Of a stretch of DNA of 38,459 nucleotides, positions 1-8,356 are shown one piece after another (position 1 is the stretch's first letter; every line of letters starts with the position of its first letter). The notes beneath the pieces were generated by a model that ran no database searches, had not been told where the DNA came from, and was given only the letters and a program-made list of their open reading frames with translations. Source of the DNA: Sedimentisphaerales bacterium (GTDB taxonomy: Bacteria > Planctomycetota > Phycisphaerae > Sedimentisphaerales > Anaerobacaceae); NCBI GenBank assembly GCA_030611315.1, contig JAUWPZ010000015.1, positions 1 to 38,459 on the forward strand. The letters run 5' to 3'. A program made the translations under genes and the position numbers.

Positions 1-225
1 CTATATTGGCTCAGGTCAAGCCCTGCTTGCAAAACCCTCTTAAGTTCGATAACCTCTATACTGGCAGCAGGTTACGGCAATTTTGGTCCAGCCGAAACCA
101 TATGGCAGAATTACGTAAAACCGAACCTGCACCCATTATTATCTATCCAGGTAGCTAAAAGCGATAAACTCCAGCCCGCCTCTGGTGGGCTGATAAAAGC
201 AGTTAAGCGTTGCGCTTCAGGTTAA
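1..225 (+). CDS. possible 3' end of an unidentified gene
   Basis: Frame 1 is open from the first base to a TAA at 223-225, giving 74 codons without a start inside the window. The end includes residues such as YGNFGPAETIWQNYVKPN. I do not recognise a family, and an open stretch of this length arises by chance a few percent of the time, so this may be non-coding. A hairpin at 172-192 (nine-base arms with one G-T pair, loop TCT) overlaps the end of the frame. The first 479 bases otherwise hold only the repeat element at 258-466. Confidence 0.2.
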   Translation, partial: LYWLRSSPACKTLLSSITSILAAGYGNFGPAETIWQNYVKPNLHPLLSIQVAKSDKLQPASGGLIKAVKRCASG

Positions 226-257
226 AATTTTCGAAAGTTTTTACCGGCCGTGATTTT

Positions 258-466
258 GGGTGTGTCCAGATTTTCCGGCACACTGTAACCTTATTGACAG
301 TAATGATTTTGTCATTCTGAGCGCCAGCGAAGAATCTGGCCTGCGGACTGAGAGTCTCCTTTGTTCGGTCAGTAACATCTCATTCTGGGGCCGGATGCTT
401 CGCTTCGCCTTGCTGCGCTCAGCATGACACGAGAAAACTGCGATGCCGGAAAAATCAACCACACCC
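258..466. mobile_element. MITE-like palindromic repeat element, copy 1
   Basis: The element has imperfect terminal inverted repeats. The left end begins GGGTGTG at 258 and the right end is CACACCC at 460-466. Inside is a second pair of inverted arms: TGTCATTCTGAGCG from 310, matching the complement of CGCTCAGCATGACA ending at 429. A second, inverted copy lies at 38320-38459 and matches across both arms and the central part near TCAGTAACATCTCATTCT. There is no open reading frame for a transposase, so it would be non-autonomous. It starts 14 bases beyond the stop codon of the minus-strand oxidoreductase gene and could also act as a transcription-ending hairpin. No clear target-site duplication was seen. 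Confidence 0.6.
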
Positions 467-479
467 AATTTGGCGAAAG

Positions 480-1841
480 CTAAACCTTAAACTCCTCCGG
501 TTTGAATTGAAGCTTTTTCCCGGCTTTTACCGCCTCATTAACCTTCAGTACGGCGACCGCCGTTTCGTACCCGACCTCCGCGGGGCAGTTGAGTTTTACC
601 TTGCCGCCGCTGCGTATCGCCTCGAAAAAATTCTCCAGATGCGCCTGGTGGAACAGCTTGTGCGTTTCCACAGAGAAATCGTACTTCGGCGGGCGAGGCG
701 ACGTCCTGATGTCTCCGGCCGTATCTTCCTCCTTCGGCTGGTTTAATCCCTCGGCCTTGGCTAGGTATCCCTTCTTGACCCATTTGTCCCACTTGGTCTC
801 GTCCACCCACTTTTCCCGATAGACGCTGCAGCGAGAGGCCGGGTGCTCGGTGATTAAAAGCGTCCCTTCGTCGCCCATAAAGCTCTCGAAGAATCCCTGG
901 GCGCTGTTCGTTGTCGTGGTCTGATAAAAGGCCCTGACCGCTCCCTGTTTTGTTTGGTACTCAAAAATCGCCATAACGTTGTCGTACCACTCGTGGTCTT
1001 TCCAGTAATCGACACCGCCGTCGGCAACCACAGACTTGGGATGGCCGCCCAGGAACCAGTTGTAAATATCGATTTGGTGCGAGCCGAGGTCAACTATGGG
1101 GCCGCCGCCCAGGCCCTTAAACCAGCGCCAGTTGCGGAACTGGTGCATCGACTTGAAACCGTACTTCTCAAGTACGGCCTGCTCAACAGGATATTTTTCA
1201 GGAAAGCCCAAATCTTCGCACGCCATCTTGCTTCGATTCCACTGCCCGTTGACTGTGGTGATGCGGTTCAGCAAGTTCGCCTCTTTGATTAGCTTTTCAT
1301 AGCAGAATATATAACGCGGATTGCTCCGCCTCTGATGGCCTATCTGCAGCAGCTTGCCGGTTTGCTTAGCGGCCTGCACCATCTTGCGGGCGCCTTCGAG
1401 CGTATTGGACATTTCCTTTTCGCAGTACACGTGCAGGCCCGCCTTGAGGCATGCCACGGTATGCTCGGCGTGCCGGAAGTCGGGCGTCGCAACAATCACG
1501 GCATCGAGGTCCTTCTCCGCATCGAGCATCTCTCTATAATCCACGTAAGCGTTGTTCTCGTGCCCGTATCTTTTCAGCAGGCGAGAGATGTTTCCCTGGC
1601 TCCAGGCGGTCCAGATGTCGCAGACGGCCTTGAAGCGAATCCCCGGTATCTGTCGGCATGCAACCATCAGGACTTTACCCTGGGCGCCTGCGCCGAGCAG
1701 AGCCACGTTTATTTCATCTTTCTTTTTGTTGTCTGAATTTGCCAGAACCATCGGCGACAATACCACGCCGGCACCGGCGACAGCGGCCGAATGCAGGAAT
1801 CGACGCCTGTTTAAATCCTGTTTTTTCCCGTGAGTGCCCAT
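480..1841 (-). CDS. Gfo/Idh/MocA-family NAD(P)-dependent oxidoreductase, Tat-exported
   Basis: The 453-residue protein starts with a twin-arginine signal (RRRF at about residues 12-15, then a hydrophobic stretch ending near VLANSD). A Rossmann nucleotide-binding motif GAGAQG follows at 50-55. The family signature EKP is here EKE (141-143): the catalytic lysine is kept and the proline is replaced. The C-terminal domain contains VDLGSHQIDIYNW near 250-262, with the His expected in the active site. Family members oxidise or reduce sugars, inositols and related polyols; the substrate cannot be read from sequence. The start is supported by AAGGAG seven bases upstream of the ATG. It is transcribed alone, convergent to nothing in the window. 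Planctomycetes carry many such Tat-exported paralogues. Confidence 0.93.
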   Translation of the reverse strand: MGTHGKKQDLNRRRFLHSAAVAGAGVVLSPMVLANSDNKKKDEINVALLGAGAQGKVLMVACRQIPGIRFKAVCDIWTAWSQGNISRLLKRYGHENNAYVDYREMLDAEKDLDAVIVATPDFRHAEHTVACLKAGLHVYCEKEMSNTLEGARKMVQAAKQTGKLLQIGHQRRSNPRYIFCYEKLIKEANLLNRITTVNGQWNRSKMACEDLGFPEKYPVEQAVLEKYGFKSMHQFRNWRWFKGLGGGPIVDLGSHQIDIYNWFLGGHPKSVVADGGVDYWKDHEWYDNVMAIFEYQTKQGAVRAFYQTTTTNSAQGFFESFMGDEGTLLITEHPASRCSVYREKWVDETKWDKWVKKGYLAKAEGLNQPKEEDTAGDIRTSPRPPKYDFSVETHKLFHQAHLENFFEAIRSGGKVKLNCPAEVGYETAVAVLKVNEAVKAGKKLQFKPEEFKV

Positions 1842-2057
1842 TTTTTGTGCTCCTTTCGTCGGTTGCCGGGCCGATTGCCGGTTTTTTCCGGCATAGTTGT
1901 TTTTAATACCTTTGCGTTATTACAATTGCGCGAACAGGTGAAAAGTTACAAAAAATCTCTCGCGAAATGCACCAAACGCCTAACCTGTATTTCTCACCGC
2001 GCCAGACCGCAGAAATATTCGTTATGTAAAGGCTTGCTTGTGAAAAAGGACAGAACG

Positions 2058-2468
2058 TTACTTCACATACACGATAACGTATGCCCAGTTGGCAAAAAAC
2101 AGCGCAACAGCCACAATCCATGCAATTATGCGCTCTGTGCGAGTCAGGCGAATTCGCACAGCCCGGGCGAAGAAGACCCGCATTGCCGTGGCGATGAAGA
2201 ATAAGGCAAATACGGAAAAAAGAAGGGGATTGTAAAACCAGGCGCGAAAGACCTTGCCTTGCAGAACAGACAGTCCGCCCCGCGTGAACCCGCAGGTCGG
2301 GCACGGAATGCCGCTGAGCCGTTTGAGTATGCAAAGCGTCACCGGCCTGCCAAGATGCGCGCTGAGCAATAATGCCACAACACCCATGAACAGCCATGCC
2401 AACACTATAACAATAGCCCAGAGTGGCCATTGCGGACGCCGTGAAACTTTTATTAGTTCAATTTTCAT
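2058..2468 (-). CDS. DUF2752 family membrane protein
   Basis: A 136-residue protein with three predicted membrane segments (about residues 14-36, 77-97 and 112-133). Between the first two lies CPTCGFTRG, the CPxCGxTR signature of DUF2752. Function of the family is unknown; the paired cysteines suggest metal or redox chemistry at the membrane face, which is inference. It lies just downstream of four DUF4190-type genes on the same strand. In other genomes DUF2752 genes often sit near small TM2, CD225 or DUF4190 membrane proteins, so the neighbourhood may be functional. No strong ribosome binding site precedes the ATG. Confidence 0.85.
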   Translation of the reverse strand: MKIELIKVSRRPQWPLWAIVIVLAWLFMGVVALLLSAHLGRPVTLCILKRLSGIPCPTCGFTRGGLSVLQGKVFRAWFYNPLLFSVFALFFIATAMRVFFARAVRIRLTRTERIIAWIVAVALFFANWAYVIVYVK

Positions 2469-2569
2469 CTATGTGATTTTTTAACATACTCCGGTAGTTG
2501 CCACGAGAAACGTTACTACTGGAAAGATTAGAATACCAGCAACAAAACGACAGGAAAAATCACGCTGGA

Positions 2570-2938
2570 TTACGATGTATCTGCGTACATGAGCGTGGCG
2601 AGTTGAACAAGAATAAGAATCAATGATATAGCAAGGGCTACGATTGCGAGTATGACGCTGATGATACCGCATATTTTGCCCGCCTTGGTCAAACCCTCGC
2701 CGGATGGGTCTATTCTGCCGGCGGCCATTTCTCGCAGATCGTTCTTTCCCATTATCCATGCGACAATCCCGCAGGCAAGCGGTATGATGTCCAAAAGAAC
2801 ACAACAGAAACAACCAGGAAATGCGAAAACAAGACCGCATATCCCAAGAATCAAAATGACAACGCCGCGATGAGGCGCAAGCTGTGACGGGATTACAGTT
2901 ACCGTTTGCGCGACTGTATCTTCTTGTTCTTCGGCCAT
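2570..2938 (-). CDS. DUF4190-type small membrane protein, paralogue 4 of the array
   Basis: 122 residues. The order of parts is a short acidic N-terminus (MAEEQED), the LAPHRGVV entry motif, a cysteine-rich membrane hairpin, the conserved cytoplasm-facing loop (MGKNDLREMAAGRIDPSG), then GLTKAGKICG and a second membrane segment. This is the arrangement of DUF4190 domains. It is the most divergent of the MAEEQ-type copies, with a longer first hydrophobic segment (GCFCCVLLDIIPLACG). Function is unknown. It is last in transcription order, just before the DUF2752 gene, 101 bases away. Confidence 0.85.
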   Translation of the reverse strand: MAEEQEDTVAQTVTVIPSQLAPHRGVVILILGICGLVFAFPGCFCCVLLDIIPLACGIVAWIMGKNDLREMAAGRIDPSGEGLTKAGKICGIISVILAIVALAISLILILVQLATLMYADTS

Positions 2939-3078
2939 AAAAACATCCTAAGGATAAAATCAGAACGAGATTTCAGCGATACTGACGCGCCGCCCAGGCA
3001 TAGTCATTTCGATATTAAAGACACAACCCAAAGCAGTCATTGCTTCAAGTCAAAAAATCTTAAGCCGCTCGATTTTTA

Positions 3079-3408
3079 TTAGAATTGGACTGAAGTTGAA
3101 CTGCCGCTTGCCGCAAAAATACTACCCAGGATAACAATGAGCAGCCACCCGACTAATGCAACGATGTTCCATATGACGCCAATCATACCGCAGATTTTAC
3201 CTGCCTTGGTCAAACCCTCGCCGGAGGGGTCCATTCTGCCGGCAGCCATTTCCCTGAGGTCATTTTTCCCCATTACCCATGCGATAATCCCGCAGATAAC
3301 GCAGCAGACGATGCCGAGTATCCCGAGAATCAAAATGACAACGCCGCGATGGGGCGCAAGCGCCTGTGGCTCTACCGGCACAACGCGGGCTTCTTGTTCT
3401 TCCGCCAT
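3079..3408 (-). CDS. DUF4190-type small membrane protein, paralogue 3 of the array
   Basis: 109 residues with the same plan as its neighbours: acidic N-terminus, APHRGVVILILGILGIVCC first membrane segment, the NDLREMAAGRMDPSGEGL loop, then GKICGMIGVI and a second membrane segment. It is nearly identical to the copy at 3563-3883 over the loop and first helix, also at DNA level, which suggests a recent duplication or gene conversion. GGGAG lies about eight bases upstream of the ATG. Function is unknown. Confidence 0.87.
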   Translation of the reverse strand: MAEEQEARVVPVEPQALAPHRGVVILILGILGIVCCVICGIIAWVMGKNDLREMAAGRMDPSGEGLTKAGKICGMIGVIWNIVALVGWLLIVILGSIFAASGSSTSVQF

Positions 3409-3562
3409 AATAATCTCCCATAAAAAAATCAGTGTTAGATTTCAGTAGTGCTGGCGCACCGTACAATCCCAGCCAAGTCAATATTAAAGACACGGTCCGA
3501 AACGGCCATCGCTTAACGCCATGAAACCTGAACCACTTCAATTTCCGTCGGAATTAGTAAGG

Positions 3563-3883
3563 CTACGACTGTATCGCAACCATACCGCCTCCCGCAAGCA
3601 ACATAAGCAGCCAAATGACAAATCCAATGATTTGAATTATGACGCTTATCATACCGCAGATTTTACCCGCCTTGGTCAAACCCTCGCCGGAGGGGTCCAT
3701 TCTGCCGGCAGCCATTTCTCTTAAGTCGTTGTTGCCCATTACCCACGCGATAATCCCGCAGATAAAGCAGCAGACGATGCCGATTATCCCGAGAACCAAA
3801 ATGACAACGCCGCGATGAGGAGCAAGCTGTGACGGGGCCTCGGTTACCGTTTGTGCGGCCGGGGCTTGTTGTTCTTCTGCCAT
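3563..3883 (-). CDS. DUF4190-type small membrane protein, paralogue 2 of the array
   Basis: 106 residues. It starts MAEEQQAPAAQ, has the LAPHRGVVILVLGIIG segment and CCFICGIIAWVMG, the NDLREMAAGRMDPSGEGL loop (with MGNN where others have MGKN) and a final glycine-rich membrane segment. AGGAG is placed eight bases upstream of the ATG. The sequence upstream of this gene differs, but the spacer downstream shares the block ATATTAAAGACAC with the next spacer of the array, so the duplicated unit included intergenic DNA. Function is unknown. Confidence 0.87.
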   Translation of the reverse strand: MAEEQQAPAAQTVTEAPSQLAPHRGVVILVLGIIGIVCCFICGIIAWVMGNNDLREMAAGRMDPSGEGLTKAGKICGMISVIIQIIGFVIWLLMLLAGGGMVAIQS

Positions 3884-4105
3884 AATAATCTCCTAACAAA
3901 TAAAAATCCCAATATGAAAGTTCATTGTTTACATAACTTCACCGCCACTCGCCCGGACAAGCGTCACCGCGATTACGGCACTAAGTATATCAACTGTAAA
4001 ATACCCGAAACCTGCCAAAACGACAAGGCAAATTCCGTTGCCGTCCGGTCATAACCGTATATTGGTCTGCTGTCAACAGTTGTCAATTGCGCAACGAAAT
4101 GCCGA

Positions 4106-4408
4106 TTAAGCTAAGCATGCGGCAAAAACGCCGCCAATCAACGCCACCACAAGCAGGCACAATATCAAAATGGTGGGTATGACACTGATTATTCCACAAA
4201 TTTTACCCGCCTGTGTCAATCCCCGCCCGCGCGGGTCCATTGTCCCCGCGGCCATTTCTCTCAGGTCGTTGTTTGCCATCACCCACGCAATAATGCCGCA
4301 GATGAAGCAGCAAAGCAGCCCAACTATCCCAAGAACCACGATGCCCTGCCCACGATGCGGCTTAAGCTCTTGCCAGGTTTCCTCCGAGACTTGCAGATTC
4401 CCTTTCAT
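4106..4408 (-). CDS. DUF4190-type small membrane protein, paralogue 1 of the array
   Basis: About 100 residues from the start MKGNLQVSEE, chosen because AGGAG (complement of 4414-4418) lies five bases upstream; an ATG five codons earlier would overlap that site. It has LKPHRGQGIVVLGIVG, CCFICGIIAWVMANNDLREM and the loop variant GTMDPRGRGLTQAGKICG. It is the most diverged in its N-terminus and loop (RGRG for SGEG), so it is probably the oldest split in the array. It is first in transcription order. Function is unknown. Confidence 0.85.
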   Translation of the reverse strand: MKGNLQVSEETWQELKPHRGQGIVVLGIVGLLCCFICGIIAWVMANNDLREMAAGTMDPRGRGLTQAGKICGIISVIPTILILCLLVVALIGGVFAACLA

Positions 4409-4620
4409 GATAGTCTCCTGCAAATATTCCCTTATAATCCATAAACTTATCGCGATTTCGATAGTGCCCGGCAGAAAGTTACAGCCAATCGGCTCTACGG
4501 ACAGTTCGAACGTAAATTACCTGAATTCTCCGGCAGCGCCAAGCTAAAACCGCCGGATTGTTCGTCACGGCGTGATTTTTGCGGGTTGATTAGCGAATGA
4601 CGGCGGCAGAAAAAACTTGT

Positions 4621-4983
4621 TTATGATTTTCTAAAGACAGCGACTACGTTTTCAATTTCCACGACAAACAAGCGATTATCACCCTCGAAATCGACCGGGA
4701 TGGCGCCTTTGGGATTGAAGAGCACTTTGTCGTATTGACGCAGCGGGATATCCGGCGAGTTTTCCACCTCAGCGGAGATAGTTATGATTCGGCCGGTTAT
4801 CGTGGGGATTTCTATGTTGTCGGGCAGTTGGATGCCGCCTTTGGTTTGTTTCTTGTCCTCATCCTTGCGAATCAAGGCGCGTTTGCCTATCGGCTCGACC
4901 GTCTCAAGCGGTTGTGTTTTGGTTTGGTCTTTTTTACCCATTTTGCGTCGGTCCCGGTAAACAACCTGCCTCGAATACGACAT
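4621..4983 (-). CDS. GroES-like co-chaperonin (Cpn10 family), orphan
   Basis: 120 residues if started at MSYSRQ; a second in-frame ATG gives MGKKDQ from 4941 (106 residues), and neither has a clear ribosome binding site. The Cpn10 fold is recognisable: VEPIGKRALIRKDEDK (first strand), a mobile-loop region TKGGIQLPDN with the hydrophobic tripeptide that contacts GroEL, then TGRIITIS, YDKVLFNPKGAIPV and the ending VVEIENVVAVF. No groEL is adjacent, whereas canonical groES is almost always followed by groL. A basic N-terminal extension is absent from standard GroES. It may be a second, specialised co-chaperonin; that is inference. Confidence 0.75.
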   Translation of the reverse strand: MSYSRQVVYRDRRKMGKKDQTKTQPLETVEPIGKRALIRKDEDKKQTKGGIQLPDNIEIPTITGRIITISAEVENSPDIPLRQYDKVLFNPKGAIPVDFEGDNRLFVVEIENVVAVFRKS

Positions 4984-5135
4984 CCATCCCTTACTGTCCG
5001 ATGTGAACTTATTATCTCATACTGACCGATTTTAACGTTGTTATTGCGATAACATTCTTGAAAACAATAACTTATAGCAATGTGCCGAAAAGACAAATTG
5101 CCCGCTATGATTCTTAATTTGCTGTAAAATCCTTA

Positions 5136-5205
5136 TTCTGACTTCTAACTTCTGTCATCTGACTTCTGTCATCTGTTTTCTGTTTTCTGACTCCTGACTT
5201 CTACC
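5136..5205. repeat. 7-bp repeat array, TTCTGAC type, 10 units
   Basis: Ten consecutive heptamers without a gap: TTCTGAC, TTCTAAC, TTCTGTC, ATCTGAC, TTCTGTC, ATCTGTT, TTCTGTT, TTCTGAC, TCCTGAC, TTCTACC. Units differ at one to three positions but the period is exact. It lies between divergent genes. It is too short and has no spacers, so it is not a CRISPR. Confidence 0.85.
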
Positions 5206-5210
5206 CTTTT

Positions 5211-5234
5211 CAAACTGGCCGACCGGTCAGTTTG
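5211..5234. promoter_or_regulatory. 24-bp palindrome resembling a TetR-family operator
   Basis: CAAACTG at 5211-5217 pairs with CAGTTTG at 5228-5234 around a GACCGGTC-like core, with only two mismatched base pairs in the whole palindrome. Operators with an ACTGACCGGTCAGT-type core are typical of TetR-family repressors. A TATTAT-like hexamer follows within about ten bases, as expected for a repressor site beside a promoter. No regulator gene is near it, so the assignment rests on symmetry alone. Confidence 0.35.
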
Positions 5235-5458
5235 AGTTATTATACCTTCCGCGAAGCAATTTTGCAACTTTTGTATTTTCTTGAGAACCCGCCGGATTAG
5301 GCAAAAAAAAGTGCATATTTCCCCCCAACCATGTAGAATGAAGCCGTTGCAATTGGGTGCTGATATTGACGGCAGGGCAGGATGATTTTAAGTTTGAAAA
5401 AACCGGCTGTACTGAGAAAAGAAATATTCTATGCAAGAGCCAAGAGGAGGCAGCCTTA

Positions 5459-6835
5459 ATGGCATACCGCAAATTACTCACAATTCTAATAGCCATTTTT
5501 GTAATGGTGTGTGTGCATACCGCAATTGGAAACGATATAGAGATTTACAAGTCGAATCCGGCGTATTGGCAATATCACGGCAGGGCAGTGCTTTTGTTGG
5601 GAGGAACGGTCGATGACAACCTGTTTCAGATTCCCGACCTGAAAGAGCATTTGGACCTGCTTAAGTCAGTCGGTGGTAACTACGTGCGCAATACCATGTC
5701 AAGCCGGGACGTTGGTAACATCCGGCCTTTCAGGAAAGTGAACGCCAAATACGACCTGGACCGATGGAACAATGAATACTGGCGGAGGTTTGAGAGGTTT
5801 CTCGGCTTAACTTACGAGCGGGACATTATCGTGCAGATTGAGGTCTGGGCGACTTTCGACTACTATCGCGACAACTGGGCGGCCAATCCGTTCAATCCGA
5901 AAAACAACATCAACTACACCGCCGCCGAGACCGGACTGCCGGAACAGGTTACAACCCACCCCACCCGCACGGAGAATAATTTTTTCCGGTCGGTGCCGGC
6001 GGAAAGAAACCGGAAGACCGTGCTGAAGCACCAGCAGCGATTCGTTGATAAGATGCTTTCGTATTCGCTGAAGTTCGGTAACGTCCTGTACTGCATGGAC
6101 AACGAGACATCGGTAACGGCCCAGTGGGGTAAATACTGGTCGGAATATATCAAGGCCGGGGCGAAAGCGGCCGGCGTTTCGGTCCATACGACCGAGATGT
6201 GGGACCCGTGGGACCTGGCGCATCGGATGCACAGCGCGACCTTCGACCATCCGGAGACCTACTCGTTTGTGGACATTTCTCAGAACAATCATCAAAAGGG
6301 ACAACAACACTGGGACAATGCACAGCGTCAGCGCTCGCGAATAGCCGGGAAGATTCGCCCGCTGAACAACGTGAAAATCTACGGGGCCGATGCGGGCAGG
6401 TTCGGCAGCGACAGAGACGGCATGGAACGGTTCTGGCGCAATATCTTCGGAGGGATGGCCTCGGCACGGTTCCATCGGCCGGAGTCGGGACTCGGGCTGG
6501 GTAAAAAGGCGCAGGCGAATATACGCAGTATGCGGATGCTTACGGATAAGATGGACGTCTTTTCGTGTGGGCCCGGCAATGATTTGCTCTCGGACAGAAA
6601 ACCCAACGAAGCTTATTGCCTGGCGAATCCGGGCAGGGAGTACGCGGTCTATTTCCCGGACGGCGCCGAAGTAACGCTGGATATCGGAGCGTTGAAAAAG
6701 CCGGCCACGGTGAGGTGGCTCGATATAATGAAATCTAAATGGTCGGAGGCCAGCCGAATTGAGGCCATGAGCAAGCTGACCCTGCGGTGCCCGTCGCGAG
6801 GGTATTGGGCGGTCCTGATAACAGGTAACCGATAA
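5459..6835 (+). CDS. secreted glycoside-hydrolase-like protein (DUF4038/collagenase-like C-terminus)
   Basis: 458 residues from the ATG at 5459, chosen because AGGAGG at 5445-5450 sits eight bases upstream and the product then starts with a clean signal peptide (MAYRKLLTILIAIFVMVCVH). The mature part starts with KSNPAYWQYHGRAVLLLGGT, the entry of TIM-barrel glycosidases related to DUF4038. Acidic candidates include the Glu in IVQIEVWATFDYY and Asp-Glu in CMDNETS. The last about 90 residues (NPGREYAVYFPDG through RWLDI to GYWAVLI) resemble the putative collagen-binding beta domain that follows DUF4038 barrels. Substrate is unknown, probably a plant or algal polysaccharide side chain. It is followed 32 bases later by xseA. 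Confidence 0.7.
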   Translation: MAYRKLLTILIAIFVMVCVHTAIGNDIEIYKSNPAYWQYHGRAVLLLGGTVDDNLFQIPDLKEHLDLLKSVGGNYVRNTMSSRDVGNIRPFRKVNAKYDLDRWNNEYWRRFERFLGLTYERDIIVQIEVWATFDYYRDNWAANPFNPKNNINYTAAETGLPEQVTTHPTRTENNFFRSVPAERNRKTVLKHQQRFVDKMLSYSLKFGNVLYCMDNETSVTAQWGKYWSEYIKAGAKAAGVSVHTTEMWDPWDLAHRMHSATFDHPETYSFVDISQNNHQKGQQHWDNAQRQRSRIAGKIRPLNNVKIYGADAGRFGSDRDGMERFWRNIFGGMASARFHRPESGLGLGKKAQANIRSMRMLTDKMDVFSCGPGNDLLSDRKPNEAYCLANPGREYAVYFPDGAEVTLDIGALKKPATVRWLDIMKSKWSEASRIEAMSKLTLRCPSRGYWAVLITGNR

Positions 6836-6867
6836 ACAAAGGCTTAGGGCGTATCATCAGCAAACCG

Positions 6868-8217
6868 ATGCAAAACAAAACCAGGATATATACCGTCAGC
6901 CAGATTAACTCGCTAATCAAAGCGGCCCTCGAGGAGAAGCTCCCTTCGCGAATGTCCGTTACCGGCGAAATCACGAACTGGATGATTGCCCAAAGCGGAC
7001 ACGCCTATTTTGACCTGAAGGATGAAAACGCCCTGCTGCCCTGCGTTATATGGAAAAGTAAATTGGGCAGGGTTAAATTCGGGCCGGAGAACGGCCAGGC
7101 GGTAATTGTTAAAGGCCACATCGACATTTATTCTCCACAGGGCAAGTATCAGTTCTACGCTGAGTCGATGGCCCCGGCGGGCATCGGGGCTTTGCAGTTA
7201 GCTTTCGAGCAAATGGTCAAAAAGCTCCGCGCCGAAGGGCTCTTTGACGATAAGCACAAAAAAACGCTGCCGGCGTATCCCCAGAGAATAGGCATACTGA
7301 CAAGCGAATCGGGAGCGGCGGTACACGATATAACCGATAGTATTCATAACCGCTGGCCTTGCGCGAAGCTGTTCTTGTATCCGGTTCCGGTGCAGGGCGA
7401 AAGGGCCGCCGAGAAAATCGCCAAAGCGCTAAGAGACGTCAACAAGCGTAACAGAAAACTCAGGCTCGATGTTCTGATTGTCGGCAGGGGAGGCGGCTCG
7501 CTGGAAGACTTATGGGCGTTTAACGAGGAGGTCTTGGCCAGGGCGATTTTTCACTCGACAATCCCCATCATAAGCGCGGTCGGCCACGAGGTCGATACGA
7601 CAATAGCCGATTTGGTCGCAGACGCCAGGGCTTCTACACCGACAAAAGCCGGGATGGAGGCGGTCCCTGACGTGCGGGAGGTTTTAGATGGATTGGCCGG
7701 TGCGCATATCAGACTAAAGGGCAATATCAACGCCAGAGTAAAACTCGCACACCAGAATCTGGAAACGCTCTTAGCCAGTTCCGTATTCAGAAACCCTCTT
7801 TTGCCTGTTCGTAACGGCCAGCAGCAGTTGGATGAGCTGGCCGCAGAACTGACAGAAGCCGCAAAAGAGCTGCTCACCGAGGCCCGCGCAAAGCTGCACA
7901 GAAGTTACGAGCAGGTCGTCAGGATTGAGCCGCATCGGCTGTTAGGCAGAAAAACGCTCGGCCTGAATAACCTGCAAAATCGGGCCAATGCGCTGATTTC
8001 AGCAATCGTCAATAACTGCCGGATGCAGCTCACCGCCCGGGCGAACAAGCTGGAAGGCTTGAATCCAAAATCAGTCCTGCAGCGAGGCTACAGCATTACA
8101 ACCAACAAAAAAACGGGTTTGGTGATAAGAAAACCCCTGGACGTGCAAATCGGAGATTTGCTCATCACCGAACTCGCAGACGAAAATCTGATTGAAAGTA
8201 AGGTAACAAAAAAGTAA
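6868..8217 (+). CDS. xseA: exodeoxyribonuclease VII large subunit
   Basis: 449 residues, the usual length. The N-terminal OB fold is seen in YTVSQINSLIKAALEEKL, VTGEITNW and GHAYFDLKDENA. The catalytic domain has PQRIGILTSESGAAVHDI, VGRGGGSLEDLWAFN and SAVGHEVDTTIADLVADARA, all XseA signatures. The C-terminus is a long helical region that binds the small subunit, ending with the GYSITTNKKTG beta motif. The enzyme degrades single-stranded DNA to oligonucleotides in repair. The small-subunit gene xseB is not adjacent; in many genomes it is the next gene. Ribosome binding site is weak. Confidence 0.96.
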   Translation: MQNKTRIYTVSQINSLIKAALEEKLPSRMSVTGEITNWMIAQSGHAYFDLKDENALLPCVIWKSKLGRVKFGPENGQAVIVKGHIDIYSPQGKYQFYAESMAPAGIGALQLAFEQMVKKLRAEGLFDDKHKKTLPAYPQRIGILTSESGAAVHDITDSIHNRWPCAKLFLYPVPVQGERAAEKIAKALRDVNKRNRKLRLDVLIVGRGGGSLEDLWAFNEEVLARAIFHSTIPIISAVGHEVDTTIADLVADARASTPTKAGMEAVPDVREVLDGLAGAHIRLKGNINARVKLAHQNLETLLASSVFRNPLLPVRNGQQQLDELAAELTEAAKELLTEARAKLHRSYEQVVRIEPHRLLGRKTLGLNNLQNRANALISAIVNNCRMQLTARANKLEGLNPKSVLQRGYSITTNKKTGLVIRKPLDVQIGDLLITELADENLIESKVTKK

Positions 8218-8356
8218 AAATGCAAGATTGTGTAATCACGACTCTGTCGGAATGGCTGTTTCTGTTATTTGAGTAACAAAAATCGGGCTTTGCGAGCGGC
8301 TATGTCCTGATCAGGGAGTATTGTATTATTATGCTGGCTAATCAAAAGGAATAATT

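Larger units (their letters stand above)
2570..4408 (-). repeat. tandem array of four DUF4190-type genes
   Basis: Start codons are at 4408, 3883, 3408 and 2938, a repeating unit of about 470-525 bp including spacer. All four keep PHRG, NDLREMAAG, the MDP-type loop and GKICG. The two central copies are most alike. The spacers between copies 2-3 and 3-4 share similar blocks (ATATTAAAGACAC and flanks), so the unit duplicated as gene plus spacer. Confidence 0.75.
4984..5458. other. intergenic region between divergent genes
   Basis: A 475-base gap between the minus-strand GroES-like gene and the plus-strand glycosidase-like gene, so it should contain both promoters. It holds the 7-bp repeat array at 5136-5205 and the palindrome at 5211-5234. 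I see no further gene. The open frame starting at 5357 merges into the glycosidase gene but lacks a ribosome binding site at that point. Confidence 0.6.

Noticed and set aside
5136-5205. CRISPR array
   Set aside because: Units are seven bases and contiguous with no spacers, and there are no cas genes.
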